DNA from: Urechis unicinctus
Taxonomy: Eukaryota; Annelida; Polychaeta; Xenopneusta; Urechidae
Direction of reading: 5' to 3'
Assembly: GCA_034190875.2 (NCBI GenBank)
Contig: CM067358.1
Coordinates: forward strand, 47,850,451 to 47,914,450
Length of the DNA: 64,000 nt
Of this stretch, positions 12,721 to 25,900 are shown in pieces; positions within the stretch are counted from its first letter, which is position 1, and the number at the start of each line of letters is the position of its first letter. A program made the position numbers and the translations under genes. The notes beneath the pieces were generated by a model. It searched no databases and had not been told where the DNA came from. It saw only the letters and a program-made list of their open reading frames with translations.

Positions 12721-15700
12721 GTTGAGTATTGCTTACCCGGAATGCCCTCGACTGAGTGAGTTCTGGATTTCGGAAAATTCCGGTTTTCGGAATGTCTTTC
12801 TACATTCCCATTTTCATGCATTGCGGAAGTTTGGAGATGTCCAACCGTGTGTAAATCATGGCGTTGCGGTTTTCCAAACCATCATCGCCTTGTCCACATC
12901 CACCTTAACATTGTTAATATCAACTCGACAATAGAAATCGGAATAATTTTGTTAAAAAAGGGTGCGTTATCAGTCGCAAGCGTACCTTAACATTATTTCA
13001 TGATGGGGAATCTAACGAAACAGTCAAAGCGATGTGATTGTGTTGGGATTAAAATCTCATTTAGACCCTATTTGGTCATTGCGTCAAACATGCTTGGACA
13101 CAGGCTAAAGACAATGTCTGCTGAGAATACCACCTGAGGTCCCGTCAGTCTTTTCTAAATGTACGTTGTGAGGCATATAACAGATCAACAGATCATCACT
13201 GATGCTGATGCTAATTAACGTATTATGGTCATTTTTTAGACAAGACACTCGCCCCTGGTCTTTTGATGATCTGATGCCTCAGCGCAGATATGAGGCATCA
13301 GCGACTAATTTAAGCACCTTGATAACAGCCCCATCACAAACCTCTTGCCACCGAGGTCAGACCGCAACTGTCTTTCGTTTATAGGGACCTGAAAATTTCA
13401 CTATGGCGTCATAACGGATTTTGGAGGTTTCCGGATTTTGGAATTCTGGATAAGGGATACTTGACTGTATATATATGGATATATATATACATATACACAT
13501 ACACATGTATGCATCCTCTTAATTGTTAAGGTTTTTTTTTCGTTGTGTGAGTTTCATGCATGTAGCACTTTATCCTTTTTTTGCATGCCTTTCCTCATCT
13601 AAGTGCTAACAATTTGTCTGTTGATCATCTTGTTGAATGATCCCAGTTTCTACCAACAATCCTGCATCCATTGATAAGGTAGAATCAAATAACCTGACCT
13701 AAATCCTGCATTGAACCTTGGCCCTCTTATGACAGCAACACCTACACCTTGTTGCTTTTTGTTTGTATTCAGACCTAATGTACGAAATGAGTTGCACGGA
13801 CTCAACTACCTCATTGAGGTACTGGACCTCTCCCTGGTGTGTGCGGCAGACACAGGGCGACCTCTCTCTGACCAGGAGGTTGACCTCTGCTCTGAGGTCC
13901 TCAAGATCCTCTTCAACATCACACTGGTGCCTGAGCATGATCCCCGGGTCCTGGACGAGGTGACTTAACAGCGCTTGCTTATTGTATGTGCGGGATGAGA
14001 GACATGCAATACAGAGGGATTGTGGGATAAAATGGGGATATAATAGTTGTATTTTGTGTGCACAGGAAGAGGAGGCACATTTTATGAGGTTAGTCAGTGT
14101 ACTCCATGACCTCCTCCTCTCAGACACCGCCTCCAAAGACAAGAAAGAAGACCTACGCAGGTGTGTGTACTCATTAACCCACACTGTTGTCATCACCTCA
14201 ACATTCATTACAGCTTTATATTAGCTTGAATCATTATAAACTAAATAAACCTCTAGCAGTTGATCTGACCATGTTATGCTCTGTCTTCATGACCCACAAT
14301 CTTAGCTCACTTTTTCCCCAGTCATACTGTCAATCTCCTCACCAACATGCCCAAAGAGAGTTTCGAGGAGTTGTTGACGCCTTTCACCGAGGTGGCAGAG
14401 GGCAGTGCCATGGCTTGCCGCACAGATGCCAAGGATATGGAATATGACGGCAAGAACATGGAGGCCGTCGTCGTCCTCCTAGATTTCCTCCACCATCGAT
14501 TAGACGTGGTCAGGACCTGTATCGTAAATCTTCATTGATACACCTACTGTATGTAAAACTATACTCTGGTAACACTGGGTCATTTAACTGTGTGTTGTCT
14601 TAATGTGTTGCAGCCTAAGCAGAGTTTGAAGGAGAGTCTGGCTCCCATCCTACATTGCCTGTGTGAAGTGTGTCGTGCTAACCACACCATCAGAAAATTC
14701 TGCCGTATAAAAGTAAGGGGTTAATTATTGCAGTGACAATTTCTATTCATAGCCAGTTGATTCCCAAAATATTTTTTCCAATGTAAAGTTGCTTGAATTT
14801 CAATTTGTGTTTGACAAAGATTCCAATTCTGTTATTATAATATGATGAGGTATCCAATTCAGCAAGCACTTGTGTGTCAAGGTACTGCCTTACATGCGAG
14901 GTGAGGTGAGGAACCTACCTGAGGAAGGAGACAGTTTACGTAACAAGTCAGTGGCTGTCAGCATTGTTTCACTGCATAAAAATAGTTCTCACTGATCAAT
15001 ATTAATTGGATCCATTCAATGTGTTATTTATCACTCACTCATGATAATGGAATCAATTTAATGCATAATTTATTGCTTATTAATGTTAATGAGATCCAAT
15101 TCATGAATGTTATCACTGATTAATGATGATGGGATCAATTAGATACATGATTAATCACTATTCGATAATGATGGGATCAACTTCATGCATCTTTGCTTCC
15201 TGTTTCAGACTCTGCCATCTCCTCACGAACCCTGTGATTGAGGTCAAGGATTTGGCAGCAGATTTCCTCTTTGTGTTGTGCAAAGAAAGCGGTAAGTAAC
15301 TCATGGGAACTATCACTTTAGTAAACATTATTGCTTGAATAAATTTTATGCAGAAATCCTTTGCTTTGATTCACTGTCAAGCTTACCAAAACATTCTTTA
15401 CACTTGACAAGAACTGCTCGGTCTTTACATATTTGCCTTGTAGCTATCAATGGGCCTGATAATTGATGTTTTTGTTTTTGTTTACAGTGGCCCGGTTTGT
15501 GAAGTACACAGGGTATGGTAATGCAGCGGGCCTGTTAGCTCAAAGGGGTTTGATGTGTGGGGGGCGCACCACAGAATACTCGAGTGCCTCAGAGGAATCA
15601 GACACAGAAGAATATGAGGAACTTCGGCCTAAGTGAGTCACTTATTGTGAATGACGGGATGGTTGCATCTACACATTTTTAGCCAGTGGAGACATAAAAA

Positions 15701-16126
15701 CTGGTGTCTGTAATTGTAGAATGGTATATGTTTCTATGCAGTGTTAACCCAGTTACTGGACGATGGGAGCAGGTGAAAGAATCCCCCATGGCAGGAATGA
15801 CAGAAGAAGAGAAGGAATATGAGGCCATGCAGTTGGTAGAACAGCTCGACAAACTTCAGAGGTACATATTATTGGAATCATGGATTAAGTTTTAAGTTCT
15901 TTCACATTTCATGAATTACTTGCACTGGGTCCATTATGATTCTCCTAAATTAGAAAAGGATTTTGTACCAAATGATTTGTTTTGCAGATGTGGAATTATT
16001 CAGCCGTCTATTATTGGTCCGGACGGAAAACCCAAACCGGTTGAACACATTATGGAGCTTGCCAACACTATAAGGAATCCACCACCAGAGGGTGATCCTG
16101 GTAACCATGGCGACACAGAAGACTAG
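9455..16126 (+). CDS. RIC8: RIC8 / synembryn, G-alpha chaperone and exchange factor, 15 exons
   Basis: RIC8 folds nascent G-protein alpha subunits and acts as a receptor-independent guanine nucleotide exchange factor in the cytosol and cell cortex. Exons: 9455-9535, 10788-10835, 10969-11182, 11275-11344, 11565-11640, 11784-11836, 13773-13959, 14066-14160, 14322-14508, 14614-14712, 14882-14946, 15209-15291, 15488-15632, 15742-15861, 15988-16126. Every phase agrees and the sum is 1662 bases, giving 553 residues, close to the vertebrate proteins. Diagnostic stretches are [51 protein letters not shown] and NPVTGRWEQ...[10 protein letters not shown]. An acidic Ser/Thr cluster ([14 protein letters not shown], about residues 450-463) sits where vertebrate RIC8 is phosphorylated by CK2. 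The start ATG gives a short acidic leader as in the family. The donor of exon 9 is chosen by homology; a second one about 18 bases later is possible. RIC8A and RIC8B cannot be told apart here. Confidence 0.96.
12679..12718. repeat. TA/CA microsatellite at transposon edge
   Basis: A TA run passing into CA directly abuts the left end of the miniature transposon. TA repeats continue on the other side from 13468, so the element went into a TA tract. Confidence 0.85.
12719..13467. mobile_element. Pogo/Tigger-like miniature DNA transposon (about 750 bp)
   Basis: The left end begins CAGTTGAGTATTGCTTACCC. The inverse of the right end begins CAGTCAAGTATCCCTTATCC. About 20 of the first 28 bases match, and both ends continue into GGAAA/TTCCGG-rich sequence. 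A CAGT start, TTATCC-type terminal repeats and a TA target are typical of the pogo branch of Tc1/mariner. The right flank is TA; the left flank reads CA, probably TA altered by the neighbouring microsatellite. No transposase reading frame is present, so it is non-autonomous. It lies in RIC8 intron 6 and leaves all exons untouched. Confidence 0.75.
13468..13510. repeat. TA-rich microsatellite right of the transposon
   Basis: Interrupted TA repeats with CATA variants continue the tract into which the miniature element inserted. Confidence 0.7.
14970..15200. repeat. Degenerate ~58-bp repeat in RIC8 intron 11
   Basis: About four diverged copies of a unit carrying TGATGGGATCAAT and TAATCACT segments fill most of the intron between exons 11 and 12. 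The divergence suggests an older array than its neighbours. Confidence 0.65.
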
Positions 16127-16664
16127 TTATCTTTTATAAAGTGCCCTGTAACATAGCATCAGTCAACTGCATGGAGAAGTGTTGAAAAGCGCTGATTGGT
16201 GAGGCAGGTACCGTTGTGCGGATGATAAGAGACGATTCACAAGGGGTTTAAAACCTGATATTTTCATCTGACCCAAGAAAGACTACCATTGTTGTGATCA
16301 AGCTAGGTGTTAAACGAATGAAGTACGCTAGTTATGAAGTTGTATTGACTGCAGTATATTAAGGCTGACATGACTGGTACTTTTCTCAGAGAATAATATT
16401 CTTATCCATGGAAGGCAGAAATCTCAAATGTATGTGTGAGCATTTAGTCAAAGTAACTGTCAGTATGACTTACAAATCCACATATTTAATCAGCCCAAGA
16501 TGTTGCATTTATGTTGTATCTAGACTATGATGCATTGCAAATTGTTTATGTGTATTTCTGACATTTGTAATCTCTTAACATTCTGGTCACAAACTGAAGA
16601 TGATATTTATTGTGTGCAATTTGGTCACTTAAAAGATCAAAGTTAGTCTGTGCTAATAGGTGAA

Positions 16665-16671
<7 letters not shown>

Positions 16672-16718
<47 letters not shown>

Positions 16719-16872
16719 TATATTTATATATGCATATATATATATGCATATAAATATATATATATATATATATATGGATATATATATATGCATATAAATT
16801 TATATATATATATATATGTGTATATATGTATATATATGCATATACACATGTATATATATGTGTTTATATTTA
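16672..16872. repeat. TA/TGCATA microsatellite
   Basis: A TA run with regular TGCATA and ATAAATA interruptions. The Tyr-Ile-His open frames across it are repeat artefacts. Confidence 0.95.
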
Positions 16873-17124
16873 TATTGTCGACCCCTGACACAGGCTTTTT
16901 ATGGATAACATCGAGTCCTATGCGTCCCGTTGATACAGTGAGTGTTCTTTCTTATAGTCTACATGTTTATTTTCATTGCCTCTTTGTTGTGCCATCATCA
17001 GTAACACATCTGCACTCTCTACTCAATATCTGCGCTGATAAGATAGCCTTGATGTTTTAAATCTGCTGTGGGGAGAATCAAAATAATTATATTCTGACTC
17101 ATTGCTTGTGTATCTTAGTGCCCA

Positions 17125-17372
17125 CGATATCTGTCAGGTTACTGTGGGGAAACAGTCTGGTTACTGTGGGCTACCTGTTAGGTTAACCTGGGGTTTCTTT
17201 TAGGGTACTTTGGGGTTCCTATCTGGTTACTGGGGTTATCTGTAAGGTTACTATGGGGTATCTGTCAGGTTACTGTTGGGTTCCTGTCAGGTTACTGTTG
17301 GGTATCTGTCAGGTTACTGTGGGGTACCTGTCAGGTTACTGTTGGGTACCTGTCAGGTTACTGTGGTCCCAC
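17125..17372. repeat. ~21-bp minisatellite
   Basis: About eleven variant copies of a unit like GGTTACTGTGGGGTACCTGT, with length and base variation between copies. Confidence 0.85.
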
Positions 17373-17499
17373 TCATTGTGATCAGTGTGGTTGTACAGCT
17401 GTTAGGAGAAAATACAACGAGTTACCTGTCACATATGTAAACAATTCCTGTGACAAAAATAATGACTTCTCATCATATTTAAACTATCTGTGTACTGTT

Positions 17500-17865
17500 T
17501 GCAATCATGATTGTCTATTGTATAGGGTTTAATAGATTAATGGAATGATGATTGTCCCTTGTATAAGTACTATCATGATTGTCTATTGCATGGGATATCA
17601 ATGGTGAATGAAATCATGATTGTCTATTGCATGGGATATCAATGGTGAATGAAATCATGATTGTCTATTGCATGAGATATCAATGGTGAATGAAATCATG
17701 ATTGTCTAATGCATAGGATATCAATGTTGAATGCAATTATGATTGTCTATTGCATGAGATATCAATGGTGAATGCAATCATGATTGTCTATTGCATGGGA
17801 AATCAGTGGTAAATGAAATCATGATTGTCTATTGTATGAGTTATCAGTGCTGAGTGAAATCATAA
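17500..17865. repeat. ~41-bp minisatellite
   Basis: Eight or so copies of a 41-base unit containing ATCATGATTGTCTATTGCAT. The outer copies are less regular than the central ones. Confidence 0.85.
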
Positions 17866-17913
17866 GGTTATTCATGTTGGATATTGTGCCGTGTGCTTCA
17901 TGATCAACTGCAC

Positions 17914-17919
17914 AATAAA
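17914..17919 (+). terminator. Possible polyadenylation signal of RIC8
   Basis: AATAAA about 1.8 kb after the stop codon, followed within 40 bases by mixed GT-containing sequence. It faces the SNX 3' end from the opposite side, which fits two convergent genes. Confidence 0.35.
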
Positions 17920-18290
17920 GTGTCCAAACTTAGTCGTCCTCCAATATTGACGCGTACTTGGGCTTCGTATCACTTTCCATGTTGATGTCGGTTAGGTTGT
18001 GTTAATGGGGTGGCTTGGCCTAGTAGTTCCATGTCCTATCTGCAGAGTTTCATTTTCAGCCTTTGATATTTACGAGTCTTGGATTGATCAGGCATTCAGG
18101 TAATTACCTTAAACTACATCATGAAAAAGAACACATATCTTGGCAAGAAATGTTTTTCAGTGACGAATACAAAATGGGAATTTTGGGAGAGCTGTCAACA
18201 TTTTGGCCAGTCATGTCATTTGGTGATTGTCAGGGTGGTATGGAGGAGACAATAACATCAACTGATATTGTCATAAAGTATTTATTAAAA

Positions 18291-20650
18291 CAGTTGAATG
18301 ATTATACCAAATTTGTACACTATATCTACATATATAAGCTAACTTAGAAAATATACTGCATACTTAATGAATTTTGATTAGATACACAAATTCATTTAAA
18401 TCGATAAACTTCTGATCTCCTTAGCAGTTGACTTCCATGATACCGATAGACAAACACATATGGCCTTCACCAAGTAGATGACAGACAAGTAAACTTACAG
18501 AAACCATATATTATCATTTTATAACTATTAGATGAAAACAAGCAGAAATAACGTAACAAACAGGACAGACAGAAAAAAGCCAAGCACAGCAGTCCGATAG
18601 GAAAATATCACAGTTTGCATATCCTAAAGAAGGCTGTAAATAACCTGACAGCTAGTTCACACCCTGATCAACAGACCACACACAATAGGGATGTTTACAG
18701 AAAAACACCAAAAGGAAACAGCCTTCAATGCAACGCGTTTGATACATTCAACAGAGAAAATAATTCCAATTCAGTAAGTGGTTGCAATAGGTATACTGTT
18801 CCTTATTTTGATGGGTGCAAATGCTCCAATAGAGATTAGCAGTGAAGTAAATTATCTGTGAATAAACACTTTCAAAGTTATTAATAAACACTTTCAAAGT
18901 TATATTTAGAGGTGTTGATTATATTCACTAGGTACAATAATGTAAATAATATTGCCTCCTTCCCATCTTGTACAAGAGAACAGCAAGATTATGTGACTAC
19001 CATCAAATCCGTAACCAATACAGGCCAAACCTGGGGACTGGATCTGCATGGGGAGCTACGGTGATTGACGATTATCATTATCATAGCCACACTTCATTAA
19101 GAACAGGTGTGTTGTATCACCTGTGGGCAGCAAGGTGCCGGAAGGGGGATCCCATAATGGAAAATGTACATAGATGATTCAAGCATTTGGCCTTGATAAT
19201 TACGTTTTCTTCCCCTGCACAATACAAACAAATGATGCCACAAAATATCCTTATATACACTAATACCTGTACATACGACACACAAAAACACATGCAGATA
19301 TCTAATAAATATCAACCGAGAAGTATGACAATGATATCAACGAAGGGAGGTAGAGAGAGGCTTTCCAGACATTGGGGATAATCCTGCCTTCACACGAGGC
19401 ATTCTGGCTTCATCCCAATTCAAGGCCACAAACAAACGTTCCTCAATTTAATTTTGTCATTCATTAATGAATTAGTAAGCTTGGTTTAGCTGCTGAAACA
19501 ATACAGAAATAATGTAGCATGTATTACTATAAAAACTTTTCCCCAGGGTAACACCTGTTGCACTAACACATAATCACCATGACAGCACTTAATTGTATTA
19601 CATCTCTTGGTTGTAGCATGTGAATTCATCAATTGAAAACAACTTTAAACACAATAAATCTGATTGAACAAATCATTGTTTTTATGTAAAGAGACCACAA
19701 AGGAAGCTATTTTATGAAGCACCACAACTCAACTGACCAGTTCCGAGGGGTAAGAAACACCTCATTGCCAACTCAAATGTATGCCATATGTTTATATATA
19801 CCAGTAGATACAGCACCAAGTTCAATTGGGGACATTTGTCTCAAAATCAGTGACAAAGAATTAACACTTAGAACTGGTAACTGATATCTGATGATAAAGG
19901 GAAGTGCAAAGTAACTCAAACATGAATATTCAAGAGATTGAGGCGGGGGAGGGAGAGTTTGCAGAATGGAGGACTAAGTTTTAAAACAAATAGATATCAA
20001 AGAGTGAGATAAGTTGATAATTATGGGAAGCATTAAACAACACATTTGCATAGACCATGTGTCAAGCAAGACTTTCACACCATCAATCCCAATGATACAA
20101 CAAATGTGTCCCATCCATATCCACAAACCAATCAGCATTCTGCCAAATCACAGGTCAAGGTCACTGGCATTCAACATCGCAAAGACATTAAGTTGTCATA
20201 CATTGGTCATACAAATCCACACAAAGCTGTAGTTTACCAATTGCACATGTTGATAAAAACTAGTACACACGTTCTGATGAACCACACCAATTTGTACACG
20301 GATGCTATCTCACTCATACACTCTCTCATCTGGTAAGTGTTTATCAGTCGACATTCTATTAACGGTTAATAATGTTTATCTGCCTCCATCGACATAAACA
20401 GAATTACTGCTATGTATATGCTGCGACCACTACATAGACACAGTAGAAGCTTGAGTCAGATGCAGGGCTACTTGTTGGTAATACGTCACAATCCATTGTT
20501 CCCGACCGAACACCCCACCTTGCTCTGCCTTCCTCATGTATATTAAGTAGTACAGGTGTGCCAGATAGAGTTTGATATGCTGAGTGAAGGCATGATGTGT
20601 AGACAGACAGGCGCAGGAGAAGAGCTTGGATAGACCTCACTCCCCGCCTC
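18291..20650 (-). other. Likely 3' UTR of the sorting nexin gene
   Basis: No exon is seen between the SNX stop codon at 20651 and the next minus-strand AATAAA at 18291-18296. The stretch is AT-rich and free of strong repeats. If used, that signal gives a 2.35 kb 3' UTR ending about 370 bases from the RIC8 signal. Confidence 0.35.
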
Positions 20651-22921
20651 CTATGATCGTTCCATCTGAGCCAGCGCCTCCTGTAGCTTGCTGGTGATCT
20701 AAACCCAACATCTCACCCTCGTTAGATTCATCCGTCATGCACCACCCAGCATTATGCAAATATGAACAAAGGTATTATAATGATATGCATGTTTGAATAT
20801 CATTTTGAAGGATAAGTGAAAGTTGAATAATGAATAGTGAAAGCCTGTTTTAGTGCGATTGCAGGCCACACAAAATGAAAAACAGTGTCACTGAAATAAA
20901 TGTTGAACTTATATCCTAAAACACCATTATTTTTATCCAATTTTACCACTTTAGCATCCCAAAAACTTTTTAGCTCAGAAAAGTGGCAGAATAAGTGTTG
21001 TATGCCTCAATGCATTATATCTGCGAGTTAAATTGGTGTGTGTAGAATCTGTATAACACTGTAGCTGGAAGCAGGGGTCAGTCTGTATGCTTGCTTTCTA
21101 ACGTGGTTAATTATGACCGAGTTCTAATGATTTCATTGGTACCAAAACCACAAGGAGAATCCCCTGAAAATATCGACTGACAGGGCCTACCTCTTGGTGG
21201 AATTGAATCTGGCCAGCCAGGAAGGCACGCATGTAGTTCTTGAAGTCACCCACACGATGGGATTGGAATTGAGCCATCTCGGCCTGCGTGGCGTAGGATA
21301 TGACATCAGCACGGCCCTGTACTGTGGCTAGCTCTGAGTCACTGAGGCGACCAGCGCTCTCCTGGATCTTCTGAGTAGCGGCCTGTACACAACAAAGGGA
21401 GGATGTGGTACTGACATAAAGAGTGCAACGCAGCTATCTGACATGGGGCATATATAGTGGGACGAATCTATCTGACATGGGGCATATAGAGTGGGACAAT
21501 TCTATCTGACATGGGGGTATATAGAGTGGGACAATTCTATCTGACATGGGGCATATAGTGTGGGACGAATCTATCTGACATGGGGCATATATAGTGGGAC
21601 GAATCTATCTGACATGGGGTATATAGAGTGAGACAAATCTATCTGACATGGGGTATATAGTGTGGGACAAATCTATCTGACATGGGGGATATAGAGTGGG
21701 ACAAATCTATCTGACATGGGGCATATAGTGTGGGACAAATCTATCTGACATGGGGCATATATAGTGGGACGAATCTATCTGACATGGGGTATATAGAGTG
21801 GGACAATTCTATCTGACATGGGGTATATAGAGTGGGACAAATCTATCTGACATGGGGTATTTAGAGTGGGACGAATCTAGTAACACTGAATTGCTAGAGT
21901 TTAAACGGTTGTGATATGGCCAACATAAGGACACACTTTCACATGATTGGGAAGTTACGTTATGAATGGGTTGTGAGGCGAGATAAGGACTCACCCTCTG
22001 CACAGCAAGTATATCAGGGAACGTGGAGAGCAGCCCGCGATACTCAGCCAGCCCCTCCATCACATGCTTGATATCACACTCCGGCTGCAATGCACACACA
22101 TAAATACAAGGATATTTCTATAGATGAGCTAGTAATTAATTTGGATATCCAAAAGTTTTTATCAAAATGGTGACCATCAGTCATGACTTATTGATAATAG
22201 TTGAAACTTTGATGACGGAATTTCATGGCGATGACAATCAGATTCTATCGGTTGTAAACACCTGCTTGGCGTAGAGTTTGCCGATGTCCTCGTATGTCTT
22301 CCCCGTGTTCTCTATGGATCGGGTCAGACTCATAGCCTCTGGAAAAGTAGATTTTGTATCATTCATAGGACCACTTCACTCCTATGAATCTTATGATACT
22401 GAACCTTCCATCTTAATGAACCACACCTCATAACCACCTCATATCTCATAATCATCTTCTGAAAATGAACTTCCATCAGTACTATCAAATGAAATAAACC
22501 CTACCTCATAAGCAATATTATGAATGTAAACCTTCCTTAAAGACCATCTGTTTTCTATTCAAATGAATCCTATGGATACTACTACATTCCCCAAAAAGTC
22601 AATGGAATTGTAAATGCACCACTGAAGCTGGCTGAATCCCCCCTAATTATAACCTACATACAACTGACCTGGTCTCTCATCAAATTCAAACGACTTGGCC
22701 AAAGCAATGAATGAACCTCCCAGCTTCATGTGTTCCTTCCTGAAAGCTGCAAAAAGACGAGAAAGAACATGATGATGATGATGATGAAGGACTACAATGA
22801 TGATGATGATGAAGGACTACAATGATGATGATGATAAAGGACTACAATGATGATGATGATAAAGGACTACAATGATGATGATGACAAAGGACTACAATGA
22901 TGATGATGATGATGGACTACA

Positions 22922-22953
<32 letters not shown>

Positions 22954-25900
22954 GGACTACAATGATGATGATGATGACAAAGGACTACAATGATGATGAA
23001 GGACTACAATGATGATGATGATGACAAAGGACTACAATGATGATGATGATGATGATGAAGGACTACAATGATGATGATGATGATGATGACCAAGAGGTGA
23101 CGAGATGACTTACATGACTGGTATTTGCGCACGCTGTTGTCACACACGTTGAGCAGGTGCTTGGCACTGTCATCCATGCTCTTCACAAACCTCCCAAACC
23201 TTTCCATCTGTTGCTCCCTGTCAACAACAACGCAACAACAAATGGAATCAAATAGCATTTGACAGCAGAGAAAGATAAATTAACCACAATGTTACCCTTT
23301 ATATCATAGCAAATACCATCTGGGAAGCCAGTTAACAGAAGCTCTCAATTCATAACAATCAACACGGGCAGCAGTTGGTCACTGAGAGCAGGCTACAGCC
23401 ATAGCCAAGCATTAAGGGCTATTTCTAAACTTGAGTGACTAAAAGATGAAATACTTCCAAGAACTTGAGATAAATTGAAAATGACAATATATTTATATTA
23501 GACATACAAATATCTTACACTAGTTTAGCATCCAGGGCATGTGGTGGAGTTTGTACGGTGAAGAAAAATTTGCCACCCAAGAAATCATCCTTTTCCGATC
23601 TCCTCTTTCCAACTTTCCATCGCTGTTACCAGGACAACAAAGATCAAGGGTTTCACAAACTGCCATACATATATGTCAAAATGGTAGCATCTAGTGACAA
23701 TCACCTTCTGTGATCAGCATTGAAAGCAATGCAAACGGAAGAGGTGATTAATTCGGATAGATATGGACCAACGAAGACAGAGCAACATGACAGAGAGGGG
23801 AGTGGTGTAGCACCTTATCGTCTGTGCAGGAGAGGAAGTGAAGCATGACTTCCGATGAAGCGACAACAGGATGCTGACACATGCGGTCCATCCACAGCTG
23901 CAGCAGGCGCAGTCTTTGGTTGATGAAGTCTTCCTCAAATCGACCTGATATCAATGTGTGCATATATTATCATAAATTATCCACACATATGTGTTCACAT
24001 TTAATGTCTAAGCCAATTATTTCAGAAGTCACTAATCCTTTCTTTCTAATACGAGAGAAAACAATATCTTATTCCTTGTGGTTATAATAATCATGGGTTA
24101 CTGCATTGGTAAATCTCACCTGAGATTTGCTTTTCTGGCAGAGGGGGTATGGCAACACATGAGAATTTCTCCACTAATCTGTCATGTAGCCAATCAAAAT
24201 GCTTGTAGCGTCGACTGACCTGAATATTGCTGAACTGAAGTCACATAAAGAAGAGTTCCAACTTTAAGATAAAATACATGCATTGAACAGATCATAATGC
24301 AACAGTTTTATCAATTTGTTATAATCATACAATTAAAATATGGTATTCACACCATTGAGAAGAGAAATAAGGGTATCCAAAATGCATTATGGCAGTGGAT
24401 TGAATTTCAACCAGCAATAAGCTCTGTAAGTTGGTGTCATCATAATGGGCAAGCAGTCATAATGTTATACACCCTTACCATAGCAGAGCACGTACAGCTT
24501 AATCCTATATCATGTGAACAAGGCCCAGACTAATGAAGAATGAGGGTTTACTGAATCCAAATGAGAGACTTATAAAGAAGCTGTCCATCAAATATATACA
24601 CTGTCCTATCGACCTAACATAACTCCTGGATTTACTGAGATAAGGTGATTATTTCTCACAGAGCCACTTAGCACTGCAAGAGATTTGTAGTTGTCACGAA
24701 ATAATGAAACACAAATTGAAAACTTCAATTTCTGACATGACATCAAAGTATTTTGATGCACAACTCGAATTCACCAGAACCCCACACAGTGCAGTACAAT
24801 TGATGCTAATTACTTTGCAATAGATGGTGCTGGTATCTGGTAGTTATTGTATAGTCGTATGTATGATGTGATACTGATTGGCTCAACTATTCAATCACCC
24901 TATTCATACCCAAAAGAACCAGGATGGTGAGAGGAGATGAGAGCTGTTTAGCCATTCATGGCGAGGTAAGATTGGATTCTCATTCATCCATTCAACAACA
25001 GCCTCCCTCAATTACACCACTATCCCTGAATAAATATAGATCATTTAACACTTAAAAGCAACCAGGCATTGGCAGACTAATCATCAATTCAATTTAATGA
25101 CACATCTCTCCTTAATTCATCACCCACCACAACCTGATAGCTCATCGTGTACTATACATCGCTCGTCACCATGGTAACTACCTACGTCAAAGGAGGGAGG
25201 ATTCATACAACGCAACAGGAACAACGAACAACGAATCACAACAACGTCCCACAGCCACATGAACGGACAACTACACAGCCAACAGCACACTACACACATG
25301 CTCACCCAGCCTTTTGATCTACCAGCATAAATCAAAGTTGTACTGCATCTTAATTACTTCAGGTACATGTTTATATGTATATATTTGTACAGCAAATTAC
25401 TGCTTTGCACGGGCGATAAGCAACTTAAAGAGGGCTGGCTAGATTTGCTTACTCTCTTTGATATGTCACTATCAGTTGGACCGTCGTACACCTGTCACCG
25501 AAAAATAAACCCATGGCAAGCAGAGCTTAATAACAGAACCATCCTTACATTAAACGATACAAGGAATAAAACACCACACATATAGGCACTAAGCCCTTAT
25601 AGCTAAGGTCAGCATCAGAAACAGTGATCTTCAATGGCAAATCAACGATGGCATAGTTGTGGCAAGGGACAAAAAACTGATGTGAGAATGCTGATAGTCA
25701 TGGTGGGTTAATATTGAACACTGTCTCAATCCAATAACAAATCAATGATATTGTTAACTTCATAGAAATATTTTGATCTCACACAGTTTGACAATGTGGT
25801 TGGTTGTGAGCGAGGTAGTGTATTTTGGTTCAGTATTTTGGGTGAGGTAGAGTATTGTGGTTCAGTATTGTGGGCGAGGTAGTGTATTTTGGTTCAGCAT

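Larger units (their letters stand above)
16127..17935 (+). other. RIC8 3' region
   Basis: Non-coding stretch after the RIC8 stop. It holds a TA microsatellite and two minisatellites, listed separately, and a good AATAAA at 17914-17919. The transcript could run to that signal or end earlier; no nearer canonical signal is obvious. Confidence 0.4.
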
